Shown in pieces: positions 51,792 to 60,238 of a DNA stretch of 64,000 nt. This DNA comes from Streptomyces sp. NBS 14/10 (lineage in GTDB: Bacteria > Actinomycetota > Actinomycetes > Streptomycetales > Streptomycetaceae). The translations under genes were made by a program, and so were the position numbers. Position 1 is the first letter of the stretch, and the number at the start of each line of letters is the position of its first letter. The notes beneath the pieces were generated by a model. It was not told where the DNA came from, did not search any database, and was given only the letters and a program-made list of their open reading frames with translations. The DNA lies in the NCBI RefSeq assembly GCF_002224125.1, contig NZ_NCSM01000015.1, positions 62,001-126,000 on the forward strand, in the 5' to 3' direction.

Positions 51792-53270
51792 TGCGCTCCA
51801 GCCATCGGGAGCGGCGACGCGCATGGCTCCGTGGTGCAGATCGAGGCTACAGGCGGCAGTGGGCTTCCCTGTTTGGGTGAGTTGGCCGGGGCCATGGAAG
51901 GCGTCGGTGTGAAGGCGGAAGGTGTCGGGATCGGTGCAGCTGACGGTACGTAGCCGCCAGGGGGATGAGGGGGGCTCGTCGGGGCGGGGCGGCAGGGCGA
52001 GTTGGAGTTCCGCGGTGGCGGGACGCTCTGTGCGGTAGTTGGTGTGCGCCGCCGTCCAGGCGGCCATGACGAGAGTTGCCTGCGCGGGCGTGCCGAACAC
52101 GGGTGAGCCGTCGGTGAGGGAGGGAGGCGTTCGTTCGGGAGACGGGGGCATCTCGATGATGTCCGGACGGCCGGCGCGCTCCTTGAGGATGACGGCGATC
52201 CAGCGAGTGAGAGCCGGGCCGCTCCGGTCGGCCCAGGCGCGGATCACGTCGCGGAAGGCCGCCTCACGGCGGGTGGCGCCCCGCCGCGATCCCGCGGCAA
52301 GGATCGCTTCACCCGCTCCTGCGAAAGCCTGGCACAGGTCGAGCACCGGGACACGATCGGCACGGGCGGCGTAACGCACCGAGCGCAGCTCCCACATGGC
52401 GTGGAGCAGGAGGACCGCGGCGGCCCGGGCGTCGGCCCCCAGGTCTCCGGCGGGCGGTGGAGGCAGACGGTCCGACTGGCCGGTGCGGGGCGGGGTGACC
52501 GCGTCGGCCCGTCGGCCGGCGGCCGACAGATGCCATGAGCGGTCGTCAAGGCGGTACTCGCCGCTCGCGGCGCGGAGCCGGCCGCCCGTGCCCAGGGATA
52601 TCTCAATCCTGCCCGCGCCGGGGTCCAGGGCCGCTCCCCGGTTGGCGGGGAGGTCGAAGGCGGCGTCGGTGACGTCCTCCAGCGCCACGTTCAGCAGGGC
52701 AGGTTGCGCGGGCGTGCTCTCGTCGACTGCGTACCTGCGGGGAGCGACCAACTGGAGGAAGGCGGTCAGACGACTCCCGGCGCGCTCCACTCGAAGGTGG
52801 CGGACGGCCGCCGTCGCCACGTCGTAGTCGGGGACCAGGTCATCCACTGTCCGTTGGGTGAGCCGGCATGCCGGTGTCATGACGTGTCCGCGGTAGTCAC
52901 GGCCTGGTGTGTCCGGCTTGGCCGGCGGCAGGAGCGGTTCAAGTTCGTACCCCGCGACTGCGGCCTGCTCGGCCATCCACCTCCGCCGCCGCTCGCTAAA
53001 ACCGGCCATCCACTCCAACGCGGTCAGAGCCCGACGCTCGCGCTTGTCGGCGCCGGCCGCGCTCGCGGCCCAGAACAGCGGAAAGAGGTTGTTGTCCCAC
53101 ACATCCGATGCCGCACGAATCGCTTCCCGGTCGTAGCGGCGGACGTCCGCCGCGGCCTCCGCGATCTGCTCGACCGAGCGGTCCAAGAGAGCCGCCAGCA
53201 CCGGCATGGCCGATCCGCGGGTCGCGCGTGCGGGTGGAGTACTGGGCGGCAGGGAATGAGGGCCGGTCAT
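51780..53270 (-). CDS. Conserved actinobacterial protein of unknown function
   Basis: A protein of about 496 residues. It has an N-terminal helical region (RSVEQIAEAAADVRRYDREAIRAA, then WMAGFSERRRRWMAEQA), a middle part with two strand-rich stretches (LRVERAGSRLTAFLQLVAPRRYAVDE; RIEISLGTGGRLRAASG) and a C-terminal beta-rich part. No transmembrane helix, signal or catalytic motif is evident. The start is uncertain: ATG 53270 has no good ribosome-binding site; other in-frame starts lie 18-130 bases upstream. I do not recognise the family. Confidence 0.6.
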   Translation of the reverse strand: MTGPHSLPPSTPPARATRGSAMPVLAALLDRSVEQIAEAAADVRRYDREAIRAASDVWDNNLFPLFWAASAAGADKRERRALTALEWMAGFSERRRRWMAEQAAVAGYELEPLLPPAKPDTPGRDYRGHVMTPACRLTQRTVDDLVPDYDVATAAVRHLRVERAGSRLTAFLQLVAPRRYAVDESTPAQPALLNVALEDVTDAAFDLPANRGAALDPGAGRIEISLGTGGRLRAASGEYRLDDRSWHLSAAGRRADAVTPPRTGQSDRLPPPPAGDLGADARAAAVLLLHAMWELRSVRYAARADRVPVLDLCQAFAGAGEAILAAGSRRGATRREAAFRDVIRAWADRSGPALTRWIAVILKERAGRPDIIEMPPSPERTPPSLTDGSPVFGTPAQATLVMAAWTAAHTNYRTERPATAELQLALPPRPDEPPSSPWRLRTVSCTDPDTFRLHTDAFHGPGQLTQTGKPTAACSLDLHHGAMRVAAPDGWSASVS

Positions 53271-53391
53271 GTCGCGATCGTGGCACACCATGGGGCGCGT
53301 CTCGCATCGATACGTCCACGGCAGAGCGCTCACTGATGACCGACGGCGAGATGAAACTCGCTCGCCCTGATCACGCCCTTGACGAGACCCT

Positions 53392-53955
53392 ATGGGCATG
53401 GAATTCCTCTGTTACCACCGCGACCGGCCCGGCTCCATGCCGCTCCGCGACGAGCTACTGGAAGAGCATTGGTCCTATATGGACCAGTACGCGAAGGAGA
53501 TGATCGCCCGGGGCCCGACCCTCACCGACGACGGCGACACACCCACCGCCACCGGAAGCGTGCACATCGTCGATCTGCCCGATCCAGCCGCTGCCCGCGC
53601 GTTCGCCTTCGACGAGCCGAACTACCAGGCCGGCGTCTACCGGGACGTGCTGCTGCGCAGGTGGCGCAACACCCTGGGGCGCACCATGTGGGACTTCCCC
53701 GGCGGCCGGACCGGCGGCAATCGATATCTGGTGCTCGGCCTCGGCGCGGGGCAGGCCGCCGACCTCGCTGTGCCGTCCGACCGGGGCGAGCTGATCGCCT
53801 ACGGGCCGCTGCTGTCCGACGACGGCGCCACCTGGCTCGGCACGGCGGCGCTGGTCCGGGCACCGGACCCGGACACGGCCCGCGCCATCCTGACCCCGGA
53901 CCGGTACGCCGATATTGAGGTGCACAACTGGCAGTTCGGCGGGCGGCCGTCATAA
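53392..53955 (+). CDS. YciI-like protein, two repeated modules
   Basis: The 187 residues are two YCII-type ferredoxin-like modules: FLCYHRDRPGSMPLRDELLEEHWSYMDQYAKEMIARGPTL with the SVHIVDLPDPAAARAFAFDEPNYQAGVY strand (residues ~4-85), then a second, shorter module (YLVLGLGAGQAADLA to WLGTAALVRAPDPDTARAILTPDRYADIEVHNW). The family's His-Asp pair is present in EEHWSYMDQY. Role unknown; YCII proteins are linked to small-molecule chemistry. ATG 53392 and 53398 are both possible. Confidence 0.8.
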   Translation: MGMEFLCYHRDRPGSMPLRDELLEEHWSYMDQYAKEMIARGPTLTDDGDTPTATGSVHIVDLPDPAAARAFAFDEPNYQAGVYRDVLLRRWRNTLGRTMWDFPGGRTGGNRYLVLGLGAGQAADLAVPSDRGELIAYGPLLSDDGATWLGTAALVRAPDPDTARAILTPDRYADIEVHNWQFGGRPS

Positions 53956-54022
53956 CCCGAGGTTTGTCCGGCCGGCGCCGGAGCCCTGCTGGAAGGTCCA
54001 TTTGTCACGTACAGTCAAGTCC

Positions 54023-54598
54023 GTGACGTTGAGTAATGGAGTGTATGGCTTCGGGCCGTCGGCCGGCCGCCTGCTGATCAAGACCAGCCGCGCCGGCCTC
54101 GGCCGGAAGGCGGGTCACGACCTCACCATCGAGGCCACCCGATGGTCCGGGAAGGCGGTGGTCGTCGCCGACGATCCTGGGAAGTCGTCGGTGACCGTGG
54201 AGGTCGAGACGGGTTCGCTGACCGTTCTGGAGGGGGTCGGCGGGCTCAAACCTCTCACCGACACCGACCGGGTTCAGATCAAAAGGACGCTGGAAGGCGA
54301 GGCTCTGCTGCACACCTCGCAGCACCCCGCCATCGTCTTCCGTTCCACCGGCATCACGGGAACGCTTCAGTCGTTCGAGATCACCGGCGACCTCACCATC
54401 AAGGGCCGGACACACCCGGCGACCGTGCACGGCGGCAGCGATGGGAACGGAATGGTGTGCGGGTGGGGAACCATCGCCCAATCCACCTGGGGGATCAAGC
54501 CGTACACAGCGTTCCTGGGCGCGCTGAAACTGCCCGACGAAGTCCGGATCGAGTATGCGGTGACCGAACTCGAACGGCTGCCCGACCTGGATGGCTGA
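54023..54598 (+). CDS. YceI-family lipid-binding protein
   Basis: A 191-residue beta-barrel: GVYGFGPSAGRLLIKTSRAGLGRKAGHDLTIEATRWSG, then VTVEVETGSLTVLEGVGGLKPL, KRTLEGEALLHTSQHPAIVFRSTGI and FEITGDLTIKGRTHPATVHGG, exactly the YceI pattern (lipocalin-like barrel that binds polyisoprenoids). No signal peptide is visible, so it is probably cytoplasmic. GTG 54023 is chosen; a TTG further upstream is possible. Confidence 0.88.
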   Translation: MTLSNGVYGFGPSAGRLLIKTSRAGLGRKAGHDLTIEATRWSGKAVVVADDPGKSSVTVEVETGSLTVLEGVGGLKPLTDTDRVQIKRTLEGEALLHTSQHPAIVFRSTGITGTLQSFEITGDLTIKGRTHPATVHGGSDGNGMVCGWGTIAQSTWGIKPYTAFLGALKLPDEVRIEYAVTELERLPDLDG

Positions 54599-54673
54599 GC
54601 CGGACGCGCCGGGAGACAGCAGACAGTGACGAGGCGCCCCCCGAGGGCTCCACGTAGCACAGGTGACATGCGG

Positions 54674-54693
54674 AATTGCAAAATTTCGCAATT
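54674..54693. promoter_or_regulatory. Inverted repeat upstream of the ArsR remnant and SulP operon
   Basis: AATTGC at 54674-54679 and GCAATT at 54688-54693 flank AAAATTTC, an AT-rich palindrome in an otherwise GC-rich stretch. Size and spacing fit an ArsR/SmtB-type operator. It lies about 100 bases upstream of the ArsR remnant and could control the whole SulP operon. Confidence 0.55.
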
Positions 54694-54793
54694 GGTTAGA
54701 TGCTGTCTTGGCTGTGCCCGTCATTCCGTCCCTGCGGGCGCGGCGTTTCGTGTCCGCCCCCGAGGTGGGGCTCGTAGGGGAAGCCGAGGAGTT

Positions 54794-54883
54794 GTGTCCG
54801 TTCCGCTGTACCAGGCCAAGGCCGAGTTCTTCCGCAGGCTGGGGCTGTCGGCCGGGCTGAGGGAAGCAGGGGTCGCCGCGTGA
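54794..54883 (+). pseudogene. ArsR/SmtB regulator remnant (first ~17 codons)
   Basis: Beginning at GTG 54794 after GAGGAG, the codons give SVPLYQAKAEFFRRLG, the same opening as the intact ArsR proteins nearby (VPLYEAKAEFFRMLGHP and TPLYQLKAEFFKTLGHP). After RRLG the homology ends; the frame closes after 29 codons with a TGA that overlaps the GTG of the SulP transporter (GTGA). The regulator's DNA-binding domain has been deleted while its start, operator-like palindrome and coupling to the transporter remain. Confidence 0.72.
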
Positions 54884-56616
54884 TGACCTCGGGACTCGGC
54901 CGGGTGCGGGCCCGGATCGCATCGCTGCTGCCTGCCCGTGTCGACCTGGTGGAGATGGGGCGCAACCCACGGCGGGACCTGCTGGCCGGGCTGACCGTGG
55001 CGATCGTGGCGCTGCCGCTCGCCCTCGGCTTCGGGGTCTCGTCCGGGCTGGGTGCGGAGGCGGGACTGGCGACCGCCGTTGTCGCGGGGGCGCTGGCGGC
55101 GTTGTTCGGCGGGTCGAATCTTCAGGTGTCGGGGCCGACCGGTGCCATGACGGTGGTTCTCGTGCCGATCGTCGGCGAGTACGGGCCGACCGGTGTTCTC
55201 ACGGTCGGTCTGATGGCCGGTGCGATGCTTGTCGCCCTTGCCCTGCTGAAGGCCGGGCGCTACATGCAGTATGTGCCCGCGCCGGTCGTCGAGGGCTTCA
55301 CCCTGGGCATCGCCTGCGTGATCGGCTTGCAGCAGGTCCCGAACGCGCTCGGCGTGCCCAAGCCGGAGGGGGACCGGGTGCTCGTCGTCACCTGGCGGGC
55401 GTTCCGGGAGTTCGGCGAGGCCCCGAACTGGACAGCCGTCGGTTTCGCCGGCGCGGTGGCCGTGGTCATGCTCATCGGCGCCCGGTGGCGTCCGACCGTG
55501 CCGTTCTCCATCGTCGCGGTGGTGGCCGCCACCGTTGTGGCGCAGGCCGCTCATCTGGACGCGGCGAAGCCGATCGGCGATCTGCCGTCCGGGCTGCCTG
55601 TGCCGTCTCTCTCCTTCCTCGACCTCGGCTCGTTGGGAACGCTGCTCGCTCCCGCGGTGGCGGTCGCCGCACTGGCCGCCCTGGAGTCCCTGCTGTCGGC
55701 CTCGGTCGCCGACGGCATGACGGTCGGTCAGCAGCACGACCCGGACCGTGAGCTGTTCGGCCAGGGGCTGGCCAACATAGCCGCCCCGCTGTTCGGCGGG
55801 GTTCCCGCGACCGGCGCGATCGCCCGCACCGCGGTCAACGTCCGCACCGGGGCGACGTCCCGGCTCGCCGCGCTCACCCACGCCGCAATCCTCGCTGTGA
55901 TCGTCTTCGCCGCCGCGCCCCTCGTCTCCAAGATTCCGCTCGCCGCGCTGGCGGGCGTGCTGCTGGCCACGGCGATCCGCATGGTCGAGGTCGGTTCGCT
56001 GCGGGCGATGGCCAAGGCGACCCGCTCGGACGCGCTGATCCTCGTTCTGACGGCCGTCGCGACCCTTGCCCTGGACCTCGTGTACGCCGTCGTCATCGGC
56101 TTGGCCGTCGCGGGTGCCCTCGCGCTGCGTGCCGTCGCCAATCAGGCACGCTTCGACCAGGTGCCGCTCGACCGGGGCGACCACAGTGCGGAAGAGCACG
56201 CCCTGCTGGCGGAGCACATCGTCGCCTACCGCATCGACGGCCCGCTGTTCTTCGCCGCCGCCCACCGCTTTCTGCTGGAGCTGACCGAGGTGGCCGACGT
56301 GCGCGTGGTGATCCTGCGCATGTCGCGGGTGTCGACGATGGACGCGACCGGGGCCCTCGTCCTCAAGGACGCGGTGGAGAAGCTGGAGCGGCGCGGCATC
56401 CTCGTCCTCGCCTCCGGGATACGCCCCGGGCAGCTCCAGGTTCTCGACTCCGTCGGCGCTCTCGACCTGCTGCGGTACGAAGGCCGGGAGTACGCCACCA
56501 CCCCCGAGGCGATCCGCGGCGCCCGCGACCACCTGGAGCGCGTCGGCGTCCTGCCCGCCCTTTCCGGCCTTCCCACCCTCGAACCCCGGACCTCCAGCGA
56601 GGAAGCCGCGCGATGA
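54880..56616 (+). CDS. SulP-family anion transporter with STAS domain
   Basis: The 578-residue protein has ten to twelve helices with SulP hallmarks (VAIVALPLALGFGVSSGL; GGSNLQVSGPTGAMTVVL; FGGVPATGAIARTAVNVRTGA) and a C-terminal STAS domain (residues ~450-560; VVILRMSRVSTMDATGALVL with the STAS Ser/Thr loop). It imports sulfate, bicarbonate or another anion. It is the first gene of an operon: the next gene overlaps its stop as ATGA and the third overlaps again. Start GTG 54880 overlaps the ArsR remnant stop, while ATG 54883 would be an alternative. Confidence 0.93.
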   Translation: MMTSGLGRVRARIASLLPARVDLVEMGRNPRRDLLAGLTVAIVALPLALGFGVSSGLGAEAGLATAVVAGALAALFGGSNLQVSGPTGAMTVVLVPIVGEYGPTGVLTVGLMAGAMLVALALLKAGRYMQYVPAPVVEGFTLGIACVIGLQQVPNALGVPKPEGDRVLVVTWRAFREFGEAPNWTAVGFAGAVAVVMLIGARWRPTVPFSIVAVVAATVVAQAAHLDAAKPIGDLPSGLPVPSLSFLDLGSLGTLLAPAVAVAALAALESLLSASVADGMTVGQQHDPDRELFGQGLANIAAPLFGGVPATGAIARTAVNVRTGATSRLAALTHAAILAVIVFAAAPLVSKIPLAALAGVLLATAIRMVEVGSLRAMAKATRSDALILVLTAVATLALDLVYAVVIGLAVAGALALRAVANQARFDQVPLDRGDHSAEEHALLAEHIVAYRIDGPLFFAAAHRFLLELTEVADVRVVILRMSRVSTMDATGALVLKDAVEKLERRGILVLASGIRPGQLQVLDSVGALDLLRYEGREYATTPEAIRGARDHLERVGVLPALSGLPTLEPRTSSEEAAR

Positions 56617-57020
56617 GCACTCCTCCTGTTCCCCTCCGTATGGTCGAGATCTCCGGTGCGGAGGCCCTGTGGCTGCTGGAGGGCAGCACGCTGGGGCGGC
56701 TGGTGTATGTGCAGCGAGACCTGACCGTGGTGCGGCCCGCCCGGCACGCGTGGGCGTACGGCCGTCTGGTCGTCCGTACGCCCGTCCCCGCCGCCGCGGT
56801 GCCCGCGACGGTGACGTACCACGCGGAAGAGATCGGCGCCGTGCCCGGAGCCGGCTGGACGGTCACCGTCTCCGGCCCCGCCGAAGTGATCGCCGACCCC
56901 GACGAGGCCGCCCACCACCGGCGCTCCCTCATCGGCTGGACCCATGGCCCGCACGACACCCTGCTGCGTATCCACCCCAAGACGGTGACGGGTTTCCGCC
57001 TCGCCCGAGCGGAGGCGTGA
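56613..57020 (+). CDS. PPOX-like split-barrel protein in the SulP operon
   Basis: A 135-residue protein of pyridoxamine 5'-phosphate-oxidase-like fold (LWLLEGSTLGRLVYVQRDLTVVRPARHAW; RLVVRTPVPAAAVPATVTYHAEEIGAV; WTVTVSGPAEVIAD; RIHPKTVTGFRL). It overlaps both neighbours by a few bases (ATGA), so it is cotranslated with SulP. Similar actinobacterial proteins bind flavin and often sit beside stress genes. Function unknown. Confidence 0.85.
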   Translation: MSTPPVPLRMVEISGAEALWLLEGSTLGRLVYVQRDLTVVRPARHAWAYGRLVVRTPVPAAAVPATVTYHAEEIGAVPGAGWTVTVSGPAEVIADPDEAAHHRRSLIGWTHGPHDTLLRIHPKTVTGFRLARAEA

Positions 57021-57463
57021 TGTTCACACAGCTCCAAGCCCTGCCCCACCGACATGTGCTCACGCTGCCCAGCGAACCCGCCGCCGTCCGCAGCGCCCGC
57101 GAGACGGCCGAGCAGGCCCTGGTCGAGTGGGGGATCGGTCTGCGCCACCCCGTGGTGGGCCCGGCCCTGCTGATCCTCAGCGAGCTGGTCACCAACAGTG
57201 TCCGGCATGCCGCCGAGCTCTCCCCGCAGCTCACGGTGATCTACGCGGCGAGCGCGGACCACCTGGCTTTCGCCGTTCACGACCGCCACCCCTACCAGCC
57301 GCCGCTGTCCGAGCCGGCCAACAGCGCCGGGACCAGCGGCTTGGCCACCGTCATGGAGCTCACCTTCGCTCAGGCAGGCAGCGCGATCATCCGCGGCGAC
57401 GCCGACGGCCAGGGCAAGAGCATCTGGATCACCCTCCCTCTCTGGCCGGACCGCAGCCCGTGA
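57020..57463 (+). CDS. Anti-sigma-factor-like HATPase (RsbW-type ATP-binding protein)
   Basis: A 147-residue GHKL ATPase: LRHPVVGPALLILSELVTNSVRHA (N box with the Mg-binding Asn), FAVHDRHPYQP (G1 Asp), and GTSGLATVMELT (G2). These small Streptomyces kinases phosphorylate anti-anti-sigma factors and hold sigma factors inactive. The ATG overlaps the upstream stop (TGATG) and GGAGG is at 57011-57015. Third gene of the SulP operon; the SulP STAS domain is a conceivable partner because anti-anti-sigma proteins have the STAS fold (inference). Confidence 0.88.
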   Translation: MFTQLQALPHRHVLTLPSEPAAVRSARETAEQALVEWGIGLRHPVVGPALLILSELVTNSVRHAAELSPQLTVIYAASADHLAFAVHDRHPYQPPLSEPANSAGTSGLATVMELTFAQAGSAIIRGDADGQGKSIWITLPLWPDRSP

Positions 57464-57640
57464 GGCCGGCCGGCGATCACCGGTCACCGCAGTGCTTCGC
57501 GGCCGGTTCCTCGGCGCGGGTTCGGTCTGGCCGGTGCCGCACGCGAGGATGGGCGGCATGTTCTTGATGAGTGGGTGGATGCGATGCGTCGAAGTCCGGC
57601 CGGTGGGGCCGTGTTGCTGGGCCGGGAAGGGGGCGGCGCG

Positions 57641-57991
57641 ATGAGTACGCCGCTGTACCAGTTGAAGGCCGAGTTCTTCAAGACCCTCGGTCACCCGGCG
57701 CGTATCCGCGTCCTGGAGCTGCTGAGCGAACGCGAGCACGCGGTCGCGGAGATGCTGCCCGAGGTGGGCATCGAGCCCGCCCACCTGTCCCAGCAACTGG
57801 CCGTGTTGCGGCGGGCCAACCTGGTCGTGACCCGCAAGGAGGGCTCCACGGTGTACTACTCGCTGACCAGTCCGCACGTCGCGGAACTCCTCCGGGTGGC
57901 GCGCACCATCCTGTCCGGGGTGCTGGCCGGCCAGGCCGAGCTGCTCGCCGATCTTCAGGCCGGCCAGGGAGCGGGGAACCCGCCGTCCTAG
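57641..57991 (+). CDS. ArsR/SmtB-family regulator
   Basis: A 116-residue winged-helix regulator: LYQLKAEFFKTLGHPARIRVLELL, EPAHLSQQLAVLRRANLVVTRKEGSTVYYSLT. Metal-binding CVC of ArsR is absent. The N-terminal motif (PLYxxKAEFFxxLGHP) is shared with the ArsR at 58426-58773 and with the remnant at 54794. ATG 57641 follows GGAAGGGGG. It lies alone after the SulP operon, 177 bases downstream, and could regulate that operon. Confidence 0.88.
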   Translation: MSTPLYQLKAEFFKTLGHPARIRVLELLSEREHAVAEMLPEVGIEPAHLSQQLAVLRRANLVVTRKEGSTVYYSLTSPHVAELLRVARTILSGVLAGQAELLADLQAGQGAGNPPS

Positions 57992-58176
57992 CCGGCGGCC
58001 TTTGACCGGCGGACTCGGCAGCCCCCTCGCCCTGTCCGCCGCTCGCCGCCGAGCGGCTGTCGCTGGAGGCGTTGGGCGCCCTGGCCGGCGCCGGCGTTCA
58101 CTGCGGCCCGGAGTTCCCGGCTCGCACCAGGCGATAGCCGCTGACGATCTCCGGCCGGGACCAGGCGGGCCCGCCA

Positions 58177-58332
58177 CTACTTATCGGCGTGCTGCCCCAG
58201 ATAGAACAAGAGCATCACGAACCCGGCGATGATGTGGGTGCCGAAGATGTAGACGAAAACGCGCAGCTTGAGATTGCGCTCCTTCCAGCTCTCGTCGTTC
58301 GATCCCAAGCTGTCCTTCTCTGTCTCGCTCAC
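58177..58332 (-). CDS. Very small membrane protein, DUF6126-like
   Basis: GTG 58332 after GGGAG opens a 51-codon frame: VSETEKDSLGSNDESWKERN, then a basic segment KLRVFVYIFGTH and a membrane helix IIAGFVMLLFYLGQ ending ADK. Such ~50-residue proteins with one helix are found in many Streptomyces. No function is known. It is too small for typical gene callers; the clean start, ribosome-binding site and membrane segment support it. The 185-base stretch between the ArsR gene and this one holds nothing else. Confidence 0.6.
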   Translation of the reverse strand: MSETEKDSLGSNDESWKERNLKLRVFVYIFGTHIIAGFVMLLFYLGQHADK

Positions 58333-58425
58333 TGCGTCAACTCCCTGCTGCGTCCGGATGCGGTGCGTGTGACACGAAGGAATCCGGAACCGTACGAGGA
58401 CGGCCTTGCCGCCCGCCAGTGCCGG

Positions 58426-58773
58426 TCACCGTGCCGTCTCCGCCGCCCGCAGTTCGTCCAGCAGGTCCTGCCGACCCGCCAGCAACACGGCCAGGATCCG
58501 CCGCGCGGCGGCAAGCAACTCCGCGACATCGCCGCCCGCCAGCGCGTAGACCACCGTCGAACCGGACCGCGTCGCAGTCACGATCCCCGAGCGGCGCAAC
58601 ACGGCCAGCTGCTGCGACAGGTTCGACGGCTCGACCTCGATCGCCGCCAGCAGATCCCGCACCGGCTTCGGCCCGTCCTGCAGCAGCTCCAGCACCCGGA
58701 TACGCACCGGGTGACCGAGCATCCGGAAGAACTCGGCCTTCGCCTCATAGAGCGGAACAGGCATCCCGGTCAC
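58426..58773 (-). CDS. ArsR/SmtB-family regulator
   Basis: A 115-residue winged-helix protein: VPLYEAKAEFFRMLGHPVRIRVLELL, EPSNLSQQLAVLRRSGIVTATRSGSTVVYALAGG, and a C-terminal helix. Metal-binding cysteines are lacking, so it may sense something else. It overlaps by 4 bases the stop of a small upstream gene (58770-58964) and is controlled from the palindrome at 59010-59025. Confidence 0.88.
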   Translation of the reverse strand: MTGMPVPLYEAKAEFFRMLGHPVRIRVLELLQDGPKPVRDLLAAIEVEPSNLSQQLAVLRRSGIVTATRSGSTVVYALAGGDVAELLAAARRILAVLLAGRQDLLDELRAAETAR

Positions 58774-58964
58774 CCCTCTCCCGCTTCCGTCGCGTCGGTT
58801 TCGACCTCAACCCCAAGCTCCCGCGCCACCCGCACCGCGTCGTCCAGCTCGTCCTCGGCCACCGCCACGGCATAGGCGTCCTCAGCCTCCAGCGCCGCTT
58901 TCAACGCCGCTCGCGCCTGACGCACCCGCTCCAGCAGTGCCTCGGCGAACACGGGTCTGCCCAT
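58770..58964 (-). CDS. Small acidic helical protein cotranscribed with ArsR
   Basis: A 64-residue protein: MGRPVFAEALLERVRQARA and an acidic helix AEDAYAVAVAEDELDDAVRVARELGVE. It should form two helices; no membrane segment. GGGGAGGAG six bases before the ATG gives it a strong start, and its stop overlaps the ArsR start by 4 bases. Similar small proteins accompany this ArsR type in Streptomyces; function unknown. Confidence 0.72.
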   Translation of the reverse strand: MGRPVFAEALLERVRQARAALKAALEAEDAYAVAVAEDELDDAVRVARELGVEVETDATEAGEG

Positions 58965-59009
58965 CCGGGTCTCCTCCCCGACGACCGCACTCCACGGAAA
59001 CTAGTGAAT

Positions 59010-59025
59010 TGAAGAACTCTTCAAG
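59010..59025. promoter_or_regulatory. Inverted repeat upstream of the small protein/ArsR operon
   Basis: TTGAAGA (59010-59016), AC, TCTTCAA (59019-59025) forms a 7+2+7 palindrome 46 bases upstream of the small-protein ATG, in an AT-rich stretch with ACTAGTGAAT next to it. This is the expected place and form of an ArsR operator for autoregulation. Confidence 0.6.
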
Positions 59026-59189
59026 AGTAGTCCACGACGGTACGGGCCCCGCAATCCGCTACGGTGACGTCCGGCCCGTCAACCGCTCGCTCTGAGCCCG
59101 ACAGGCCGGCACCGCTGATCGCGAGGCCAGGTCGCGCGACCAGGCGCAGCCAGGCCGCCGCGAGTGAGGCGTGGCCGGCCGGCGTCGGG

Positions 59190-60060
59190 TGTACGCCGTC
59201 CGCGGACCCCTGCGGTGATCGGATGGCGGGGCGAGTGGATATGAGCGGCGTCGCCCGCGAGCAGGACGCGACCCCGCCGGTAGGTCGTCGTCCGCATCGC
59301 CCGATCGGTGAAGCTCGAGGCGAGATGTACATCGCTCAGTGTCACGTCGGTGCCGGAGACACGGCGCAGAACCGCCTGGAGATGGTCGCGAGTCGGCTGC
59401 CGCGAGCGATCGAACGCGCCGCCGTCGAAGTCCATCATGCCGAAATGCCCTTCCGAGAGCCGGAGGTACATGCCCGTCGGCGCCAGGTTGATCCCAGAGC
59501 GCAGCTTCTCGGAATCGGTGACGGTGACGGTGACGGTGACGTGCATGGTGTGGCCGGTGAACTGCGGCTCGCTGCCGACGAATTCGAAGCCCGCGAGCCC
59601 ACGCACCGCACTGCGTCCGCCATCGCAGCCGACGACCCAGCGCGCCGCGTACTCGTGCTCGCCGGCGTGCGCGACCGCGGTCTCATCGTTCTGGGCGATG
59701 GCTGAGACCGTGACGCCGTGCCTGATTTCCACGCCGAGCTTGGATGCCTGCTCGGACAGCAGCGTCTCGACCGCTTCGAGGTATGTCAGCATGCCCTCCA
59801 TCGCCGGGCTGGGAAGCCGGTATGGCAGGGCGGCGACGTCGAAGCCTCCCGCGGCGGTAGAACGCCTCGACCGACGCGGCGGACAGGCCCCGCGTCCCGA
59901 GCGGCTTCGCCTTGAACGGGGAGTCGGGCTCCGGCTCCCGCTCAAGCACCAGGACAGAACATCCCGCGAGGCCGAGCTCGCAGCAAGGAACAGACCAACC
60001 GGGCCACCCGCTGGAGAGCGCCGAGCAGGTGCGGCCCGCCGCGCCGTAGGCGGTGAAGGC
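59190..60060 (-). pseudogene. Degraded FAD-dependent aromatic hydroxylase
   Basis: Pieces of a PheA/UbiH/tetracenomycin-type monooxygenase appear in order but in different frames: GPVGLFLAA (frame 1, ~59980-60005), then ELGLAGCSVLVLEREPEPD and KPLGTRGLSAASVEAFYRRG (frame 2, ~59860-59980), then back in frame 1 ALPYRLPSPAMEGMLTY, VVGCDGGRSAVRGLAGF (DG motif) and RVLLAGDAAHIHSP (GD motif). After HSP the expected GQGMNxGxxDxxNLxWKL is missing and unrelated sequence follows. At least two frameshifts plus a lost C-terminus mean the gene is dead. No gene is seen between it and 60239. Confidence 0.75.
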
Positions 60061-60238
60061 GTCGTTCGCCACGGGCGAGACGACCAATCGGCCGGCGAGT
60101 CGTCATCCTTGAGGCGCCGAAGGCTTCCCCCGCATGGCGGACCAGCCCCCACCGTGCGGCGGACGCCGGCGGCTGGGACGGGCTGCGATCTTCGAGATGC
60201 GTCACGCGAACGATGCCTGACGAATCGAAGGAGCAGTG

